A stretch of 64,000 bases of DNA from JANQIO01 sp043513815 (GTDB taxonomy: Bacteria > Pseudomonadota > Gammaproteobacteria > Pseudomonadales > Halieaceae): NCBI GenBank assembly GCA_043513815.1, contig CP121313.1, positions 3,348,001 to 3,412,000 on the forward strand. The letters run 5' to 3'. Positions 63,271 through 64,000 of this stretch are shown one piece after another. The notes beneath the pieces were generated by a model. It saw only the letters and a program-made list of their open reading frames with translations. It did not search any database and was not told where the DNA came from. Numbering within the stretch: the stretch's first letter is position 1; every line of letters begins with the position of its first letter. The position numbers and the translations under genes are program-made.

Positions 63271-63362
63271 TCAGGCACGGCGGGCTCTACCCCAAAATCG
63301 CTATCACCCAGGGCGGGCAATCGCGGTAAAATGCGCCGCTTTTATCAAGCGGGAGATTTACC

Positions 63363-64000
63363 TTGTCCTCTAATACCCACCAGATAGCTCGCAAGAAAGC
63401 TCACAAGCTGACCTGGGGCCTGATGGCCCTGAGCATACTGATTTTTACTGCCTGCAGCGCCGAGCGCGAAGCCGCTCCCACTGCAGATGAGCCAGGCACT
63501 GAAGCCCCCAGTGACTTCCGTGAGTTCCTCGACGCCAACTACGCCATCGACATGGCGCAAATGCCCAGCACCGCCTCAAGGCGGGGCATCCGCGACAACA
63601 ACCGCGAGTGGAACTCCTATTCCGAGGCGTTCTACAACACCCGGCGCCAGCAGTGGGAGGACCGCCTCGCGGCCCTGGCACAGTTCGATCCGGCTGCACT
63701 GAGCCCGAGCGAGGCAATCTCCCGGCAACTCTACGAACAGGAATTGCGCCGCAACATCGCCAGCGACAAATTCCGCCACCAGAAGTACGCGATCCACCAG
63801 CATCGCGGTGCCCATACCAGCGTACCCACCTTTCTGGCCAATATGCACCCGGTCAACAGCGTGCAGGACATGGAAGACTATATTGCCCGCCTGAACGCGG
63901 TGGAAACCCTGTTCTCTCAGCTGATCGAACAGCTGGCAATCCGCACCGAAAAGGGCGTGTTCCTGCCGCGCTGGTCCTACGACAAGATAAGCGAGACGGT
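63363..64000 (+). CDS. DUF885-type lipoprotein, 5' part
   Basis: 212 codons to the window edge, from TTG 63363 with GGGAGA upstream. The ATG at 63423 lies within the signal region. Lipobox IFTAC. The sequence DNNREWNSYSEAF, LYEQELRRNI, FLANMHPVNSVQDMEDYIARLNAVETLFSQLIEQL and GVFLPRWSYDKI matches the start of DUF885 domains, which are likely metal-independent or M32-like peptidase-like helical folds of unknown activity. The C-terminal catalytic-region half is outside. Confidence 0.78.
   Translation, partial: MSSNTHQIARKKAHKLTWGLMALSILIFTACSAEREAAPTADEPGTEAPSDFREFLDANYAIDMAQMPSTASRRGIRDNNREWNSYSEAFYNTRRQQWEDRLAALAQFDPAALSPSEAISRQLYEQELRRNIASDKFRHQKYAIHQHRGAHTSVPTFLANMHPVNSVQDMEDYIARLNAVETLFSQLIEQLAIRTEKGVFLPRWSYDKISET

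Overview
The window is a GC-rich (roughly 60%) bacterial chromosome segment with tightly packed genes on both strands. I see no tRNA, rRNA, CRISPR array, insertion sequence or phage gene. Two TonB-dependent receptors, a minor-pilin/PilY1 operon, an Mrp antiporter operon, several acyl-CoA/SDR catabolic genes, a carotenoid oxygenase and several c-di-GMP enzymes point to a free-living, probably marine, gammaproteobacterium. It is compatible with the Halieaceae/OM60 type of Cellvibrionales, but that placement is inference from gene content only.

Layout. 1-3.1 kb: minus-strand Mrp (Mnh) Na+/H+ antiporter operon (E, F, G, MbhD-MnhB fusion, C, start of D), headed by an unknown membrane protein. 3.5-10.7 kb: plus-strand envelope block: a membrane alpha/beta hydrolase, three lipoproteins or secreted proteins of the DUF4136/glycine-zipper/hydrolase types, a DUF3313 protein, a small membrane protein and a baeRF11-type release-factor-like protein, closed by a strong hairpin. 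10.8-16.5 kb: a TonB-dependent receptor diverges from a YkoF-like gene and a PEP-synthase/rifampin-phosphotransferase-like enzyme. 16.6-22.9 kb: a response regulator-adenylate cyclase, then an operon of Na/Pi cotransporter, P-type ATPase and DUF998 protein. 23.0-27.8 kb: nitroreductase, divergent TetR regulator and an acyl-CoA-dehydrogenase/enoyl-CoA-hydratase operon. 29.0-35.6 kb: fimT-pilV-pilW-pilX-pilY1-pilE. 36.1-42.6 kb: a beta-lactamase-fold hydrolase, a diguanylate cyclase, a prolyl-4-hydroxylase/ATP-grasp fusion and two SDRs. 42.6-43.7 kb: a gene-free island with direct repeats, strong terminators and possible structured RNA. 43.7-51.9 kb: enoyl-CoA hydratase, DUF3604 protein, second TonB-dependent receptor, PPOX-type protein, carotenoid oxygenase and DUF2141. 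52-53.8 kb: a two-component system. 54-59.4 kb: katG lacking its 5' end, abutting a GGDEF-EAL gene, and a GspG-like prepilin. 59.6-64 kb: DAHP synthase, an EAL phosphodiesterase, an OmpA lipoprotein and the start of a DUF885 lipoprotein.

Functional themes: sodium and ion homeostasis (Mrp, Na/Pi, P-type ATPase), surface and second-messenger control (type IV pilus tip, one GGDEF, one GGDEF-EAL, one EAL, one class III cyclase), and acyl/aromatic/terpenoid catabolism with TonB-linked uptake. The most unusual items are the 2OG-oxygenase/ATP-grasp fusion (39.4-40.9 kb), the deletion-like junction between the GGDEF-EAL gene and katG (about 56.05 kb), the P-type ATPase with an altered cation site, REP-like palindromes including a unit with 20-bp perfect inverted ends (25.6-25.8 kb), and the repeat/terminator island at 42.7-43.6 kb.
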